A stretch of 64,000 bases of DNA from Marinovum sp048263515 (GCF_048263515.1 NZ_JBLXEC010000015.1:42784-106783), one strand, 5' to 3'; positions 24,554 to 33,897 are shown, counted from the first letter of the stretch. The notes: generated by a model from the sequence alone, not told the origin. Translations and numbers: made by a program.

Positions 24554-25972
24554 CTACCGCCAATCCCCAAACCCCAGCATCAGGTAATCCCGCGGATAGG
24601 CCGCCCGCGCCAGCGCTTCGAGCTCTGCGTCGTAGATCTCCGACAGCGCAAAAGGCGCGTCCGCTGCCGCGCTCGGCACTGCAGGCGCGCTCACCCCGAC
24701 CTGGGCCGCCAACCGCGCCAGCCCCTCGGCCATCTCCTCTTCGCGCAGCACCAGGTCCGGCAGGCAGAGATCGCCCATGCCCTGCAGCAGCCCGCTCTGG
24801 CTGGCCCAATTCGGGTCGATCCGCAGGTTGGTCTGCCCGGCCAGGTTGGCGCGCAGGAACTCGAGAAAGCCGGCAAAGGCCCGCCGGTGGGTGGCAAGGT
24901 CATAAGACGCGTCAGGCCAGCTCTCGGGCAGCGGCAGGTCGTGGCGATTGACCAGCACCCGGCGGATGCGGCCAAAGGCCTGCGGCCCCTTGGCAAGGAT
25001 GCGGTGGCAGAAGACGTGATGCGCCCGCGCCAGCGGGTGGCGCAGCACGGTGAAGCGGCGGTGGCCGGCATTGCGCCGCAGCCATTGCCGCAGGCCCTTC
25101 TGGTTGAAGTCACGCTTCAACTCGCCGCCGAGTGCCGCCAGCCAGTCGCAGACCGCGTCTTCCGGCCCGCCCTTGATCGGCATGTAAAGCAGCGGCGCCG
25201 CACCGGAGGCCACATAGCCCGGCACCGCCGCGCCGCGCCGCGGCTCGAAATTCGGGGTGCGCGACAGGTCGAAGCGGTCGAGCCGTGCCAGCGCCTGCTC
25301 CATTTCCTCGAAGTTCTCGACCTTGTCGGAAATCGGCGCCGGGTTCTGGCGCTTTAGGTTGTGATCGAAGCTCTCCAGCGGCGTGGCGCAGCCCAGCCAG
25401 CGCGCCAGCCCGTTCATCACGTCGAGGTCCTGCACATCCTCGTAGGCCACGTAGAACGCCGTCTGCCCGCGCTTCTGCAACCCGTTGAGCAGACGCACCT
25501 GAAAGCCCTGCAGCGCCTCGAGATGGGCCTCGAAATCGGCCGTGTCGAAGGTCGCCTTGGCGTCCTTGCGGCGCGAGACATTGGTCAGCTTCCACTGGTC
25601 GGTCTTCTGCGCGATCTTCCAGCTGACATAGCTGTCGACCGGGTTGCGGGTCAGCACGATCTTGGCAATGCGCGGATCGTCGAGCAGCGGCTCGAGGATG
25701 CGCGGATCGTGATCGTGGAAGTAGCGAAACCCCGCCAGCCCCTCGGCGCCGCGAATGCGGCCCAGCAGCGCCAGCGGATCGGCGTCGCGCGTGGCGCGGT
25801 CGATCCCGAGGATCTCGGTCGAATTGGGGTAGCCGATGAAATGCGGGTTGAAGGCCTCTCCCAGGCAGGAAATGCCCTCAAAGAGATTCAAATTGGCTTC
25901 AAGCAGGTTTGAGCCGGTGCGCATTTCGGCAAAGACCACGAAGGCATCGAAATTCTGGGCCATATGGCTCAT
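24554..25972 (-). CDS. two-part sulfotransferase
   Basis: 472 residues. The N-terminal part has a Stf0/NodH-like PAPS site: 5'-phosphosulfate loop MRTGSN at about residues 17-22 and 3'-phosphate motif IVLTRNPVDSYVSWK near 130. A second sulfotransferase-like part begins near residue 255 (LYMPIKGGPEDAV) and has its own 3'-phosphate-like motif FTVLRHPLARAH, but its loop is degenerate. It presumably sulfates a glycan made by the upstream transferases. Last gene of the operon; its ATG overlaps the preceding stop by 4 bp. Two starts (25972 and 25963) are possible. The substrate is not predictable. Confidence 0.82.
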   Translation of the reverse strand: MSHMAQNFDAFVVFAEMRTGSNLLEANLNLFEGISCLGEAFNPHFIGYPNSTEILGIDRATRDADPLALLGRIRGAEGLAGFRYFHDHDPRILEPLLDDPRIAKIVLTRNPVDSYVSWKIAQKTDQWKLTNVSRRKDAKATFDTADFEAHLEALQGFQVRLLNGLQKRGQTAFYVAYEDVQDLDVMNGLARWLGCATPLESFDHNLKRQNPAPISDKVENFEEMEQALARLDRFDLSRTPNFEPRRGAAVPGYVASGAAPLLYMPIKGGPEDAVCDWLAALGGELKRDFNQKGLRQWLRRNAGHRRFTVLRHPLARAHHVFCHRILAKGPQAFGRIRRVLVNRHDLPLPESWPDASYDLATHRRAFAGFLEFLRANLAGQTNLRIDPNWASQSGLLQGMGDLCLPDLVLREEEMAEGLARLAAQVGVSAPAVPSAAADAPFALSEIYDAELEALARAAYPRDYLMLGFGDWR

Positions 25973-27669
25973 CTCACAAGATAGGGTTTCGGGGTGCGTG
26001 GACGTTGTCCCAACTGCCGGCCTTCGACCGGGAAATCACCCATCAGGTAGGGGTGCATCCCCTGGTTCTTCAGGTTCTGCAGGAACTGGCCAAAGCCGGT
26101 CAGGTCGCGCATCTTCGGCACCTCGGCCAGCCGCCGCGGATTGCGCGCGCCGATCTCGTCGATGATGCTTTGCAGCGGCTCCATCGGCGCCTCGATGAAC
26201 TCGGCCATGGTCCAGATGCGGATATGCGCCTTGGCATAGGGCGAGCGATAGGCATCGAGCGAGTCCGCCTCGATCTTCTGCAGCTTGGCGGCGGCGCGGC
26301 GGATGGTGGCGAAATCGAGGTTGGAGTTGAACAGCGGCACCGCCCAGGCGCCGGACACCACGGAAATCTGCGCGTTGGGGTCCTTGGCGATGTTCCAGGT
26401 CACCCCGTCCTGGGTGTCATGTGGCCCGAACTGAAAGCATTGCCGCTCGCCCCGGGTGTTCCAGACCAGGTTGGTGAGAAAGGCCCAGGGGTTGGCGTCG
26501 CGGATCTCCGCGCTCGACGACAGCCCGCCCTGGATCACCTCTTCGCCCTCGGCAAATTCGGCCTGTTCCGGTGCGAACAGATGGCCATGCACCCGGGTGC
26601 CGGTGGCCCGCGCCAGCCAGGGCTCGAAATCCTCGAACAGCTCGGTAAAGCCCTGAAACACCGAATAGGGCCCGGCGGTCATGCCGTTTTCCCAGTTCTC
26701 GTTGGGAAAGCGCGAATGCATGTAGAGCCCGGGCCGGCCGCGCGTCCGCCGATCCACCGCCTTGGCAAAGATCCGGTCGATCTTGCCGGGGTTGGGCTCG
26801 GTCCGGCTCATGGCGCCGGCGCGGTCGGTCAGGAAGGAGTGATACAGAAGGTCGGCATGCGGCCAGATCTTGCGCGCGACAAAGCAGTCCGAGCGGCGCA
26901 AGAGCTGCAGGTGATCGTCGTAGAAGATATGCGGCTTGCCCTGGAAATCGAACTTCGACAGCGTCAGCGACCGGCTCTCCAGCTCGCGCGAATAAAGCCG
27001 CGCGAGCGTCTGGTAATAGCTCTCATCGGGGATCCAGACCCGGCGGAAGAAGTTGTCATAGATCATCCGGTCCGGGTCCTGCAGGATCGCGCTCAGGGTC
27101 TGCCGGGTCAGGCACCACCACTGGCTGCCCATATGCGGGCGCAACCCGTTGGGGATGTGCCGCTTGATCCCCACCAGCCGCTGCAGCTGCACGAACTTGT
27201 CGAACAGAAAGCGATGCTGCCGCCAGGAGAACGGGAAATGCAGGGTGAACCGCTCCTGGTCGAGCCCGCCGACCGTCCAGGGCACGTCCATCGTCGTGGC
27301 GCTTTCGATGAAGTCGGTGCGCGGGCGGGCGGCAAGGTAATCGATCAGCTCTTCGACCGGCCGCAGTGGCAGGCAGGAGCCTGACGCAAGGTAGACATGC
27401 TGCACGTCGGGATATTCGGCCAGCATCTTCTCCGCCGCCGACTGGCTGGCGGCGACGATACCCCAGGTGCCCCATTCACAGCGGTAGCGGCGGGAAAAGC
27501 GGATGTGATCGACATCGGCCACCGCCTCGGCGAAGGCCTTGTAGAGCCGGGCGGGCACGTTGCGATCCACATGGATGACCACCGGACAGCCGGCATTGGC
27601 CCAGTGCCGCGCCACCTGTTCCGCCCGTTTGAAGGCGGTGTGCACCAGCATGACGACCCCGAGGCTCAT
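25969..27669 (-). CDS. core-2/I-branching beta-1,6-N-acetylglucosaminyltransferase-like protein (GT14)
   Basis: 566 residues. The first 270 or so resemble GT14 enzymes: VVMLVHTAFKRAEQVARHW, VIHVDRNV, YLASGSCLPLRPVEELIDYL, FIES and GSQWWCLTRQTL. The remaining 250 form an extra C-terminal domain common in Rhodobacterales homologues, with no known role. I start at MSLGVVMLVH (27669), overlapping the preceding stop by 4 bp; the frame is open further upstream but inside the neighbouring gene. Probably adds a branching or capping residue before sulfation. Confidence 0.85.
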   Translation of the reverse strand: MSLGVVMLVHTAFKRAEQVARHWANAGCPVVIHVDRNVPARLYKAFAEAVADVDHIRFSRRYRCEWGTWGIVAASQSAAEKMLAEYPDVQHVYLASGSCLPLRPVEELIDYLAARPRTDFIESATTMDVPWTVGGLDQERFTLHFPFSWRQHRFLFDKFVQLQRLVGIKRHIPNGLRPHMGSQWWCLTRQTLSAILQDPDRMIYDNFFRRVWIPDESYYQTLARLYSRELESRSLTLSKFDFQGKPHIFYDDHLQLLRRSDCFVARKIWPHADLLYHSFLTDRAGAMSRTEPNPGKIDRIFAKAVDRRTRGRPGLYMHSRFPNENWENGMTAGPYSVFQGFTELFEDFEPWLARATGTRVHGHLFAPEQAEFAEGEEVIQGGLSSSAEIRDANPWAFLTNLVWNTRGERQCFQFGPHDTQDGVTWNIAKDPNAQISVVSGAWAVPLFNSNLDFATIRRAAAKLQKIEADSLDAYRSPYAKAHIRIWTMAEFIEAPMEPLQSIIDEIGARNPRRLAEVPKMRDLTGFGQFLQNLKNQGMHPYLMGDFPVEGRQLGQRPRTPKPYLVR

Positions 27670-28676
27670 GCCCAGTTCCCCTTGGACATTAGCCCGAGGA
27701 TCTCGAGCTGGCGCCAGTTGATGTAGCGCTCTGACCATTTGCACCAGAGATCGGGGTTCTCCTCCAGCGTCCTGGCATAGGCCTTGTATTCGACCGAGCC
27801 GGAGTAATGCTGCTTGCGCTCCAGCTCTTCCGCCGCCTTGGCGGTGAAGGTGTCGAGGAACTTGGTATGAAGCAGGATGCCGCTGGCCTTCTCCCCGCCC
27901 CATTCGTCATAGACGAGGTTGAGCCCGCGCGGCAGCAGCATGTGGGTCGAGCTGACATAGGTGTAGCGCCGGTCCCATTTGACCAGCGGTATCTTGTTGA
28001 GCGCTGGCGCCTTTTCCGGCAGCTCGGGAAAGAACACCCGACGCCGCGGCCCGCCCTGAATCCACAGGTTGCCGAAGCGGCGGTTGCGGCTGATGGTGTA
28101 ATTGCCGCTGTCGAACCAGCAGGCGATCTCCAGCGGGTTGTCCCCCGGCAGATAGGGCTGCGCGTTGATCGGCCCCTTGGGATACATGTCGAGCAGCATC
28201 GCCGAGAACGACCGGATCGACGAGGCATCGAGCCAGTCGGTCAGCGCCCGCAGCGGCCGGGTGTCGCAGAAGGGAAACAGGAAGAACTCATCGGGATCGA
28301 CGGTCAGCGCCCAATGGCCATGGGCATGTTTGCGCGCCAGCCAGTTCAGCCAGTCGACCCCGAAGCGCGAACGTTTGTAGCTGCCGTCGGTGCGCCAGAG
28401 CGAAACGTCGGGCTGTTCGGCGAGATATGCGTCGGAACCGTCGTCGCTGCCGTTGTCGACCATCAGGAAGTGGTTGATGCCGAGATCGCGGTAGTAGCGC
28501 AGGAAATAGGGCAGGCGCACATGTTCGTTGCGCAGGGTCGAGAACAACAACAGGTCACCGGGCCGGATCCTGTCGGTCCGGTCGGCGGTGGCCCGCAGCT
28601 CCCGCGACTTGCGCAGGGCGCGGATGCGCCAGCGCTTGCGCTGAAGCCTGAGGCTGTATGATTGCCAGGCGCCCAA
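27666..28676 (-). CDS. glycosyltransferase family 2 protein (Glyco_tranf_2_4 type)
   Basis: 336 residues. STLRNEHVRLPYFLRYYRDL, NHFLMVDNGSDDGS and ALTVDPDEFFLFP give a GT-A fold with an acidic D.D-type motif (VDPDE), as in the PF13704 group. No membrane helices. Middle member of the operon: 43 bp after the GT4-like gene and overlapping the GT14 gene by 4 bp. Donor and acceptor unknown. Confidence 0.85.
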   Translation of the reverse strand: MGAWQSYSLRLQRKRWRIRALRKSRELRATADRTDRIRPGDLLLFSTLRNEHVRLPYFLRYYRDLGINHFLMVDNGSDDGSDAYLAEQPDVSLWRTDGSYKRSRFGVDWLNWLARKHAHGHWALTVDPDEFFLFPFCDTRPLRALTDWLDASSIRSFSAMLLDMYPKGPINAQPYLPGDNPLEIACWFDSGNYTISRNRRFGNLWIQGGPRRRVFFPELPEKAPALNKIPLVKWDRRYTYVSSTHMLLPRGLNLVYDEWGGEKASGILLHTKFLDTFTAKAAEELERKQHYSGSVEYKAYARTLEENPDLWCKWSERYINWRQLEILGLMSKGNWA

Positions 28677-28719
28677 TCCTGATCCTCTGTTAACCTTCCG
28701 GAACGCCCCTCAATCGGTA

Positions 28720-29937
28720 TCAGCGCTGTCTTAAGACAATGTTGAAATGCCTGTCCCAGGTTGGCGGGTCATAAGGGGGCACCGGCGGTCTCTGCTCTTG
28801 AAGTTGTTCGATTTTCTGGCGCCAAGAATAGATGTCTTGCGGCGGCAGGTAAATGGGTATGTCATCCAGCGACTCGCGATAGACCGCGAGGTCGGAGACC
28901 ACCACAGGCACCCCCAGCGCCGCCGCTTCGACCGGTGGCAGGCCGTAGCCCTCGGCCAGGCTGGGAAAGAGCAGCCCGCGTGACCGGACCAGCAGCGCCG
29001 CGATCTCGGCGTCGCTCAGCCCGGGGCGTTCCTGCACCAGCGGGTTGCCGGCGTCGAGCCTGGCAAAGACCGCGTCATTGTTCCAGCCGCGCCCGCCACA
29101 GAGCAGCAGATGCGGGCCGTCGCGGCCCTCGGCGGCAAACTGGTCCCAGATGTCGAGCAGAAGCGCGTGGTTCTTGCGCGGCTCGATGGTGCCGACACAG
29201 ACAAAGAACGGCCCTGGCGGCAGGGTGGCAGGGGCCGGGCCGGGGGTGACGGTTTCGATCCCCAAGGGGGCCACGATGCCGTCGGGAATGTTGCCGAAGG
29301 CCTCCATATGGCGCTGGCAGTCGGCGAGGGTGGCGCTGGAATTGCAGATGATCAGATCGGCGGATTGCGCTGTGCGGCCGAGGAAGTGCTTGAACTTGCG
29401 CAGGGTTTCGGGCCGCTGGTACTGCGGAAAGTCCAAGGGGATGGTGTCATGCACCAGCACGGCGATCTGCGCCCCGGGCACGGCTCGCCAGCCCGCAATC
29501 ACCCGTTCGGTCAGGTTGGAATGGCCGGTGTTGTAATAGATCGTGCCCGCCGGCAGATGCCGCGCCAGCATTGCACCCAGCCGCCAGGGCAGGGCGCGCG
29601 CCAGGGCGGCGCGGCGCAGGTCGGCCTCGGCCCGGCGGCGCATCTCGGCGCCCTTGGTGACGCGGCCCAGAAGGTCGAGCGGCCCCCAGGCCTCCTTGCG
29701 GGCGCGGCGCAGGATGTCCTGCGCCCCCGCCTGCGACAGCAGCACATAGCCCAGCCGCGTGCGGGCCAGCGCAAACAGAGGCACCGGGTCCGCCAGCAGC
29801 GCCCGCAGATAGGCAAATTCGACGCGATCCACGCCGGTCATGGGGCGGCCAGCCCTGCGGATCAGCCGCGTGATGTCGAGACAGCGGGCGGGCGGGCTAT
29901 TTTTCGTAGTGGCCGCTCTGGTGCCAGCGCCAGGCAT
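28720..29937 (-). CDS. glycosyltransferase family 1/4 protein (GT-B)
   Basis: 405 residues with the start region CLDITRLIRRAGRPMTGVDR seen in RfaB/mannosyltransferase-like GT4 proteins. C-terminal GT-B signatures: FFVCVGTIEPRKNHALLLDI, LLFPSLAEGYGLPPVEAAALG and VVVSDLAVYRE (E-x7-E region). Homology begins upstream of the internal MTGVDR, so the ATG at 29937 is used; this overlaps the end of galE by 41 bp, with no alternative start codon in between. Confidence 0.88.
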   Translation of the reverse strand: MPGAGTRAATTKNSPPARCLDITRLIRRAGRPMTGVDRVEFAYLRALLADPVPLFALARTRLGYVLLSQAGAQDILRRARKEAWGPLDLLGRVTKGAEMRRRAEADLRRAALARALPWRLGAMLARHLPAGTIYYNTGHSNLTERVIAGWRAVPGAQIAVLVHDTIPLDFPQYQRPETLRKFKHFLGRTAQSADLIICNSSATLADCQRHMEAFGNIPDGIVAPLGIETVTPGPAPATLPPGPFFVCVGTIEPRKNHALLLDIWDQFAAEGRDGPHLLLCGGRGWNNDAVFARLDAGNPLVQERPGLSDAEIAALLVRSRGLLFPSLAEGYGLPPVEAAALGVPVVVSDLAVYRESLDDIPIYLPPQDIYSWRQKIEQLQEQRPPVPPYDPPTWDRHFNIVLRQR

Positions 29938-30886
29938 CGCGGATCATCGCCTCCAGGTTGGATCGCTTCGGGGTCCAGCCCAGTTCTTGCACGGCGCGGG
30001 TCGATCCGGAAACCAGTTTCGTCGCATCGCCGCCACGTCGCGCGCCGATCTCGTGCGGGACCTCGCGGTTGGTGACGGCCTTGGAATGGGCAATCACCTC
30101 GAACACCGAAAAGCCCGAGCCGGTGCCGAGGTTGAACACCCGGCTCTCCTTGCCCTCTTCGAGCCATTTCAGCCCCAGCACATGGGCATCCACCAGATCG
30201 CAGACATGCACGTAATCGCGGATGCAGGTGCCGTCGGGCGTGTCGTAATCGGTGCCGAAGACGGTCAGCGCGGCGCGCTTGCCGTCGATCGCATCGAGCA
30301 TCAGCGGGATCAGGTGGGTCTCGGGCCGGTGGTACTCACCGACCTCGCCCTCGGGATCGGCGCCGGCGACGTTGAAGTAGCGGAAGATCACGTGGCGCAG
30401 CCCATAGCTCGCGCCGAAATCCGCCAGCATGTCCTCGATCGCGCGCTTGGACTTGCCGTAGGAGTTCAGCGGCATCTGCGCCGAGCTTTCGTCGAGCACA
30501 ACGTTGTCCTGGTCGCCGTAGGTGGCACAGGTCGAGGAGAAGACGAAATCGAGGCAGCCGGCATCCACCGCCGCCTCGATCAGGTTGAGCGAGCCGGCGA
30601 CATTGTTGCGCCAGTAGAGCCCGGGGTTCGACATCGCCTCGCCCACCAGGCTGAGAGCGGCGAAATGCATCACCGCCAGCGGCCTGTACTCGGCAAAGAC
30701 CTCGTCCAGCCGGGCGCGGTCGAGCAGGTCGCCGCGCGCCAGCGGCCCGAACTTCACCGCCTCTTCCCAGCCGGTCGAGATATTGTCGAAGGTGACGGGG
30801 GTGTAGCCCGCGTCGCGCAGCGCCTTGCAGGCATGCGAGCCGATGTAACCGGCACCGCCGGTGACGAGGATATTGCCTTTGGTCAT
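29897..30886 (-). CDS. galE: UDP-glucose 4-epimerase
   Basis: 329-residue SDR-family epimerase interconverting UDP-glucose and UDP-galactose. Rossmann GGAGYIGSHACKAL, FDNISTGW, the SSTCATYGD region with catalytic Ser/Thr, SYGKSKRAIED with Tyr-x3-Lys, and the IRDYVHVCDLVDAHV motif. Start is 3 bp after the galU stop, so the two make a UDP-hexose supply pair for the neighbouring transferases. Confidence 0.96.
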   Translation of the reverse strand: MTKGNILVTGGAGYIGSHACKALRDAGYTPVTFDNISTGWEEAVKFGPLARGDLLDRARLDEVFAEYRPLAVMHFAALSLVGEAMSNPGLYWRNNVAGSLNLIEAAVDAGCLDFVFSSTCATYGDQDNVVLDESSAQMPLNSYGKSKRAIEDMLADFGASYGLRHVIFRYFNVAGADPEGEVGEYHRPETHLIPLMLDAIDGKRAALTVFGTDYDTPDGTCIRDYVHVCDLVDAHVLGLKWLEEGKESRVFNLGTGSGFSVFEVIAHSKAVTNREVPHEIGARRGGDATKLVSGSTRAVQELGWTPKRSNLEAMIRDAWRWHQSGHYEK

Positions 30887-30889
30887 GGG

Positions 30890-31783
30890 TTACTGCGCCG
30901 CCTGATCCACGGCCATCAGCTGTTGCAGGTAGCCGTGCAGGTCATCGCGCAGCTCTTCGCGCGCCAGACCGAAGGCCACGGTCGCCTGCAGGAACCCCGC
31001 CTTGGAGCCGCAGTCGAAACGCTGGCCCTTGAAGCGCATGCCAAAGACGTTGCGGCCCTCGGTGATTTCCTGCGCGATGGCGTCGGTCAGCTGGATCTCT
31101 CCGCCGGCGCCCTGCTTCATCTTGTTGAGGTTGCGCAGCACGTCGGGCGTCAGGATGTAGCGCCCGATGACGGCGAGGTTCGACGGCGCCTCGTCGGCCT
31201 TGGGCTTTTCGACCATGCCCTTGACCGAGACCAGATCGCCCATCTCTTCCTTGACGTCGAGCACGCCGTAAGACGAGGTCTTCTCATGCGGCACTTCCAT
31301 CGCCGCCACCATCGAGCCGCCATTCTCCTGATAGGCTTCGACCATTTGCTGCAGGCAGGGCTTTTCCGCCGCGATCACGTCGTCGGGCAGCATCACCGCA
31401 AAGGGCTCGTTGCCGATCAACCGCCGCGCGCACCAGACCGCGTGGCCGAGACCCAGCGCCTTGTGCTGGCGGATATAGGCAATCGCGCCGCTTTCCATGT
31501 TGGTGGATTTCAGGATCTCAAGAAGCTCGGTCTTGCCGCTCTTGCGCAGCTCGTTCTCGAGTTGCGGGGCGAGATCGAAGTAATCCTCGAGCGCACCCTT
31601 GCCGCGGGAGGTGACAAAGATGAACTCCTTGATCCCGGCGGCGCGGGCCTCGTCAATCGCGTACTGGATGAGCGGTCGGTCGACCAAGGTCATGATTTCC
31701 TTCGGCACCGACTTGGTGGCCGGCAGAAACCGGGTGCCGAGACCGGCAACGGGAAAAATCGCTTTTGTAACCTTGGTACGCAT
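30890..31783 (-). CDS. galU: UTP--glucose-1-phosphate uridylyltransferase
   Basis: 297 residues; makes UDP-glucose. MRTKVTKAIFPVAGLGTRFL, ATKSVPKEIMTLVDRPLIQY, AVMLPDDVI and VEKPKADEAPSNLAVIGRYI are diagnostic. The frame is open to 31861 but homology and a plausible start are at 31783. It lies 74 bp after the upstream GT2 gene; this gap could hold an internal promoter. Confidence 0.96.
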   Translation of the reverse strand: MRTKVTKAIFPVAGLGTRFLPATKSVPKEIMTLVDRPLIQYAIDEARAAGIKEFIFVTSRGKGALEDYFDLAPQLENELRKSGKTELLEILKSTNMESGAIAYIRQHKALGLGHAVWCARRLIGNEPFAVMLPDDVIAAEKPCLQQMVEAYQENGGSMVAAMEVPHEKTSSYGVLDVKEEMGDLVSVKGMVEKPKADEAPSNLAVIGRYILTPDVLRNLNKMKQGAGGEIQLTDAIAQEITEGRNVFGMRFKGQRFDCGSKAGFLQATVAFGLAREELRDDLHGYLQQLMAVDQAAQ

Positions 31784-31857
31784 AAATGCCCTCAAATTCT
31801 CACGGGTTTCTAAAATATCTACACCAGTCCTACCCGATTCCAAACTGGCAATACGAT

Positions 31858-33096
31858 TCACGACTCGCCGGTCAAACCCCTTTCGCGGCGGATGCGTGAT
31901 ATTTCAGCATCGCACTTCCGGCGCAGACGGCGCAGGGTGAAAAAGGGCTCGGATCGCTCCGATTTGCCGAACTGGCCGCCGCTGTGCTCCCAGAAGCCGG
32001 CGGGCGAGAAATGCACTTTGGCATAGGCCGGTGTCAGCGAAAAGATCATCGCGGTCGAGACGTGACCGGCGGCGGCGTCATGCGCGGCCTGTCGGCGCAG
32101 GCGCGCGCGGTGCCACCAGCGGCCGCAGGACAGCTTCGGTCGCAGCGCCGGGCGCTTTGGCAGCGGCGCAAAGGGCGCGGCGGCATGGGGCAGGGCGGGC
32201 AGGGGCGCGGGCAGGCGTGTGCCGCCCCCGGTAAAGCCGGCATGGAGCCGCGCCAACAGCCGGCGAACGTCGCGCGGCTCGAGCCTGCCGGCTACCATGT
32301 GCCGCAGGAGCCGTCCCCGCTGTTCCTCGGCAAAGCGCGCCTGTCGCGGCGCCCGCTCTGCCGCGGGACAATGGCGCAGCAGGAACGCCGCCAGGCTGGC
32401 GCCGATCTCGAAGAGATCGCGCGGCACCCGGTCGGCGCGGCGGCGGGCGCTTTCGGCAAAGCCGTGGTGCACCACCGCCAGCGGCACAAGCGCGCTGGCA
32501 TGCCCGGCGCGGGCCAGTCGCAGGTTCACGTCGGTCTCGTCGAGAAAGAAGCGAAAGGCCGGGTCGAAGCCGCCGATCTCGGCAATCACATCGCGGCGAA
32601 AGGCCATGTTTGTGCCTTCGGTCTTGATCGCGCGCTCGGGTTTCGGATGCAGCACCACCGGCCGGTCGCCGTCCAGCGGCAGCTCATGCCGTTCGCCGCA
32701 ACCGTCCACCCAGGCACCGCGCCATTGCCAGGAGATGCCGTTGCGCCCGCGCACGTAGCCGCCGGCCGCCGCGACCTCTTCGTCGTCGAAGACCGCCGCC
32801 AGATGCGTCAGCCAGGTCGGCTCCGGCACCGCGTCGTCATCGACAAAGGCCACCACCTCGCCCGCCGCCAGCCCGAGGCCGATGTTGCGCGCGAGGCTGA
32901 TGTTTTCCGCGTCGCAGGGCGCGGTCTTGATCCCCAACGCCAGCGGCAGTTCCTGCAGCATGGCGAGGCTGTGGCGGTCGGCGACCACCACCACCTCGAA
33001 CGCCGGATACAGCAGCTGGCGCACCCCGGTCAGGCACCGTTTCAGCGCGGCCTCGCGACCGTGCGACACGATGACGACGCTGACCGGGCGGGTCAC
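31858..33096 (-). CDS. glycosyltransferase family 2 protein
   Basis: 412 residues. GT-A fold in the first 250: VSVVIVSHGREAALKRCL, AENISLARNIGLGLAAG, VVAFVDDDAVPEPTWL (DxD) and the GGFDPAFRFFLDETDVNLRL motif. The C-terminal 150 residues are Arg/Pro/Ala-rich and low in complexity apart from KVHFSPAGFWEHSGGQFGK; not assigned to a domain. Starts 3 bp after the cysQ stop. Specificity unknown. Confidence 0.85.
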   Translation of the reverse strand: MTRPVSVVIVSHGREAALKRCLTGVRQLLYPAFEVVVVADRHSLAMLQELPLALGIKTAPCDAENISLARNIGLGLAAGEVVAFVDDDAVPEPTWLTHLAAVFDDEEVAAAGGYVRGRNGISWQWRGAWVDGCGERHELPLDGDRPVVLHPKPERAIKTEGTNMAFRRDVIAEIGGFDPAFRFFLDETDVNLRLARAGHASALVPLAVVHHGFAESARRRADRVPRDLFEIGASLAAFLLRHCPAAERAPRQARFAEEQRGRLLRHMVAGRLEPRDVRRLLARLHAGFTGGGTRLPAPLPALPHAAAPFAPLPKRPALRPKLSCGRWWHRARLRRQAAHDAAAGHVSTAMIFSLTPAYAKVHFSPAGFWEHSGGQFGKSERSEPFFTLRRLRRKCDAEISRIRRERGLTGES

Positions 33097-33099
33097 GGC

Positions 33100-33897
33100 T
33101 CAGCCTTCCTTCAGCTCGACCGTCGGGGCATAGGCGATGAAGAACGGGTTGGCATAGCCGTCCTTGCCATAGGCCAGGGGGCTGTGATCGTCGAAACGCA
33201 CCACCTTGCCGCCGGCACCGTTCAGCACCGCATGACCGGCGGCGGTGTCCCATTCCATGGTGCGGCCGAGCCGCGGATAGAGGTCGGCCTCGCCGCTGGC
33301 CACCAGACAGAACTTGAGCGAAGAACCGGCGCTCTTCATGTCGGCGACCTCGTACTGGCCGATGTAATCATCGGTCGCCTGATCGCGGTGCGATTTCGAC
33401 GCCACCACCAGCAGCGCGGAATTGTCGGCCTCGCGCACCTTCATCGGTGTGGTCTCGCCGGCGGCCTCCTTGAGGAAGGGACCGGCCTCTTCCATCGCGT
33501 TGCCCATGGCCGAGGTGTAGAACAGCCGTTCGCGCGCCGGCGCATAGACCACGCCGCGCACCGGCACACCGCTTTCGACATAGGCGATGTTGACGGTGAA
33601 ATCGCCGCGCCGGTTGATGAATTCCTTGGTGCCGTCGAGCGGATCGACGATCAGGAAGGTATCGGCGCGGGTGTCATGGCTGTCGGCCTGCTCTTCTGTG
33701 ATCAGCGGCACATCGGGAAAGGCCTCTCTCAGACCGGCCGAGATCAGCGCGTCGGCGGCCTCGTCGGCGGCGGTGACCGGGCTCAGATCGGACTTGGTCT
33801 TCACCTCGAAATCGTCGGCGTTGTAGATCTCCATGATCGCGTCGCCCGCCTCGAGCGCCAGCCGCCGCATCACTTTCGTCAGAGTATCGTAATTCAT
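33100..33897 (-). CDS. cysQ: 3'(2'),5'-bisphosphate nucleotidase
   Basis: 265-residue Mg-dependent, Li-sensitive phosphatase of the inositol-monophosphatase superfamily that converts PAP (the product of PAPS-using sulfotransferases) to AMP. Metal motifs: ITEEQADS, VDPLDGTKEFINRRGDFTVN and EWDTAAGHAVL. AAGGAG ribosome site at the start. It leads an operon whose last gene is a sulfotransferase, supporting PAP as its substrate here. Confidence 0.92.
   Translation of the reverse strand: MNYDTLTKVMRRLALEAGDAIMEIYNADDFEVKTKSDLSPVTAADEAADALISAGLREAFPDVPLITEEQADSHDTRADTFLIVDPLDGTKEFINRRGDFTVNIAYVESGVPVRGVVYAPARERLFYTSAMGNAMEEAGPFLKEAAGETTPMKVREADNSALLVVASKSHRDQATDDYIGQYEVADMKSAGSSLKFCLVASGEADLYPRLGRTMEWDTAAGHAVLNGAGGKVVRFDDHSPLAYGKDGYANPFFIAYAPTVELKEG

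Noticed and set aside
25909..27384. 490-codon plus-strand open frame opposite the GT14-like gene
   Set aside because: Shadow frame; His/Arg/Gly-rich without any domain.
29840..31813. 650-codon plus-strand open frame opposite galE and galU
   Set aside because: Shadow of two firmly identified genes.
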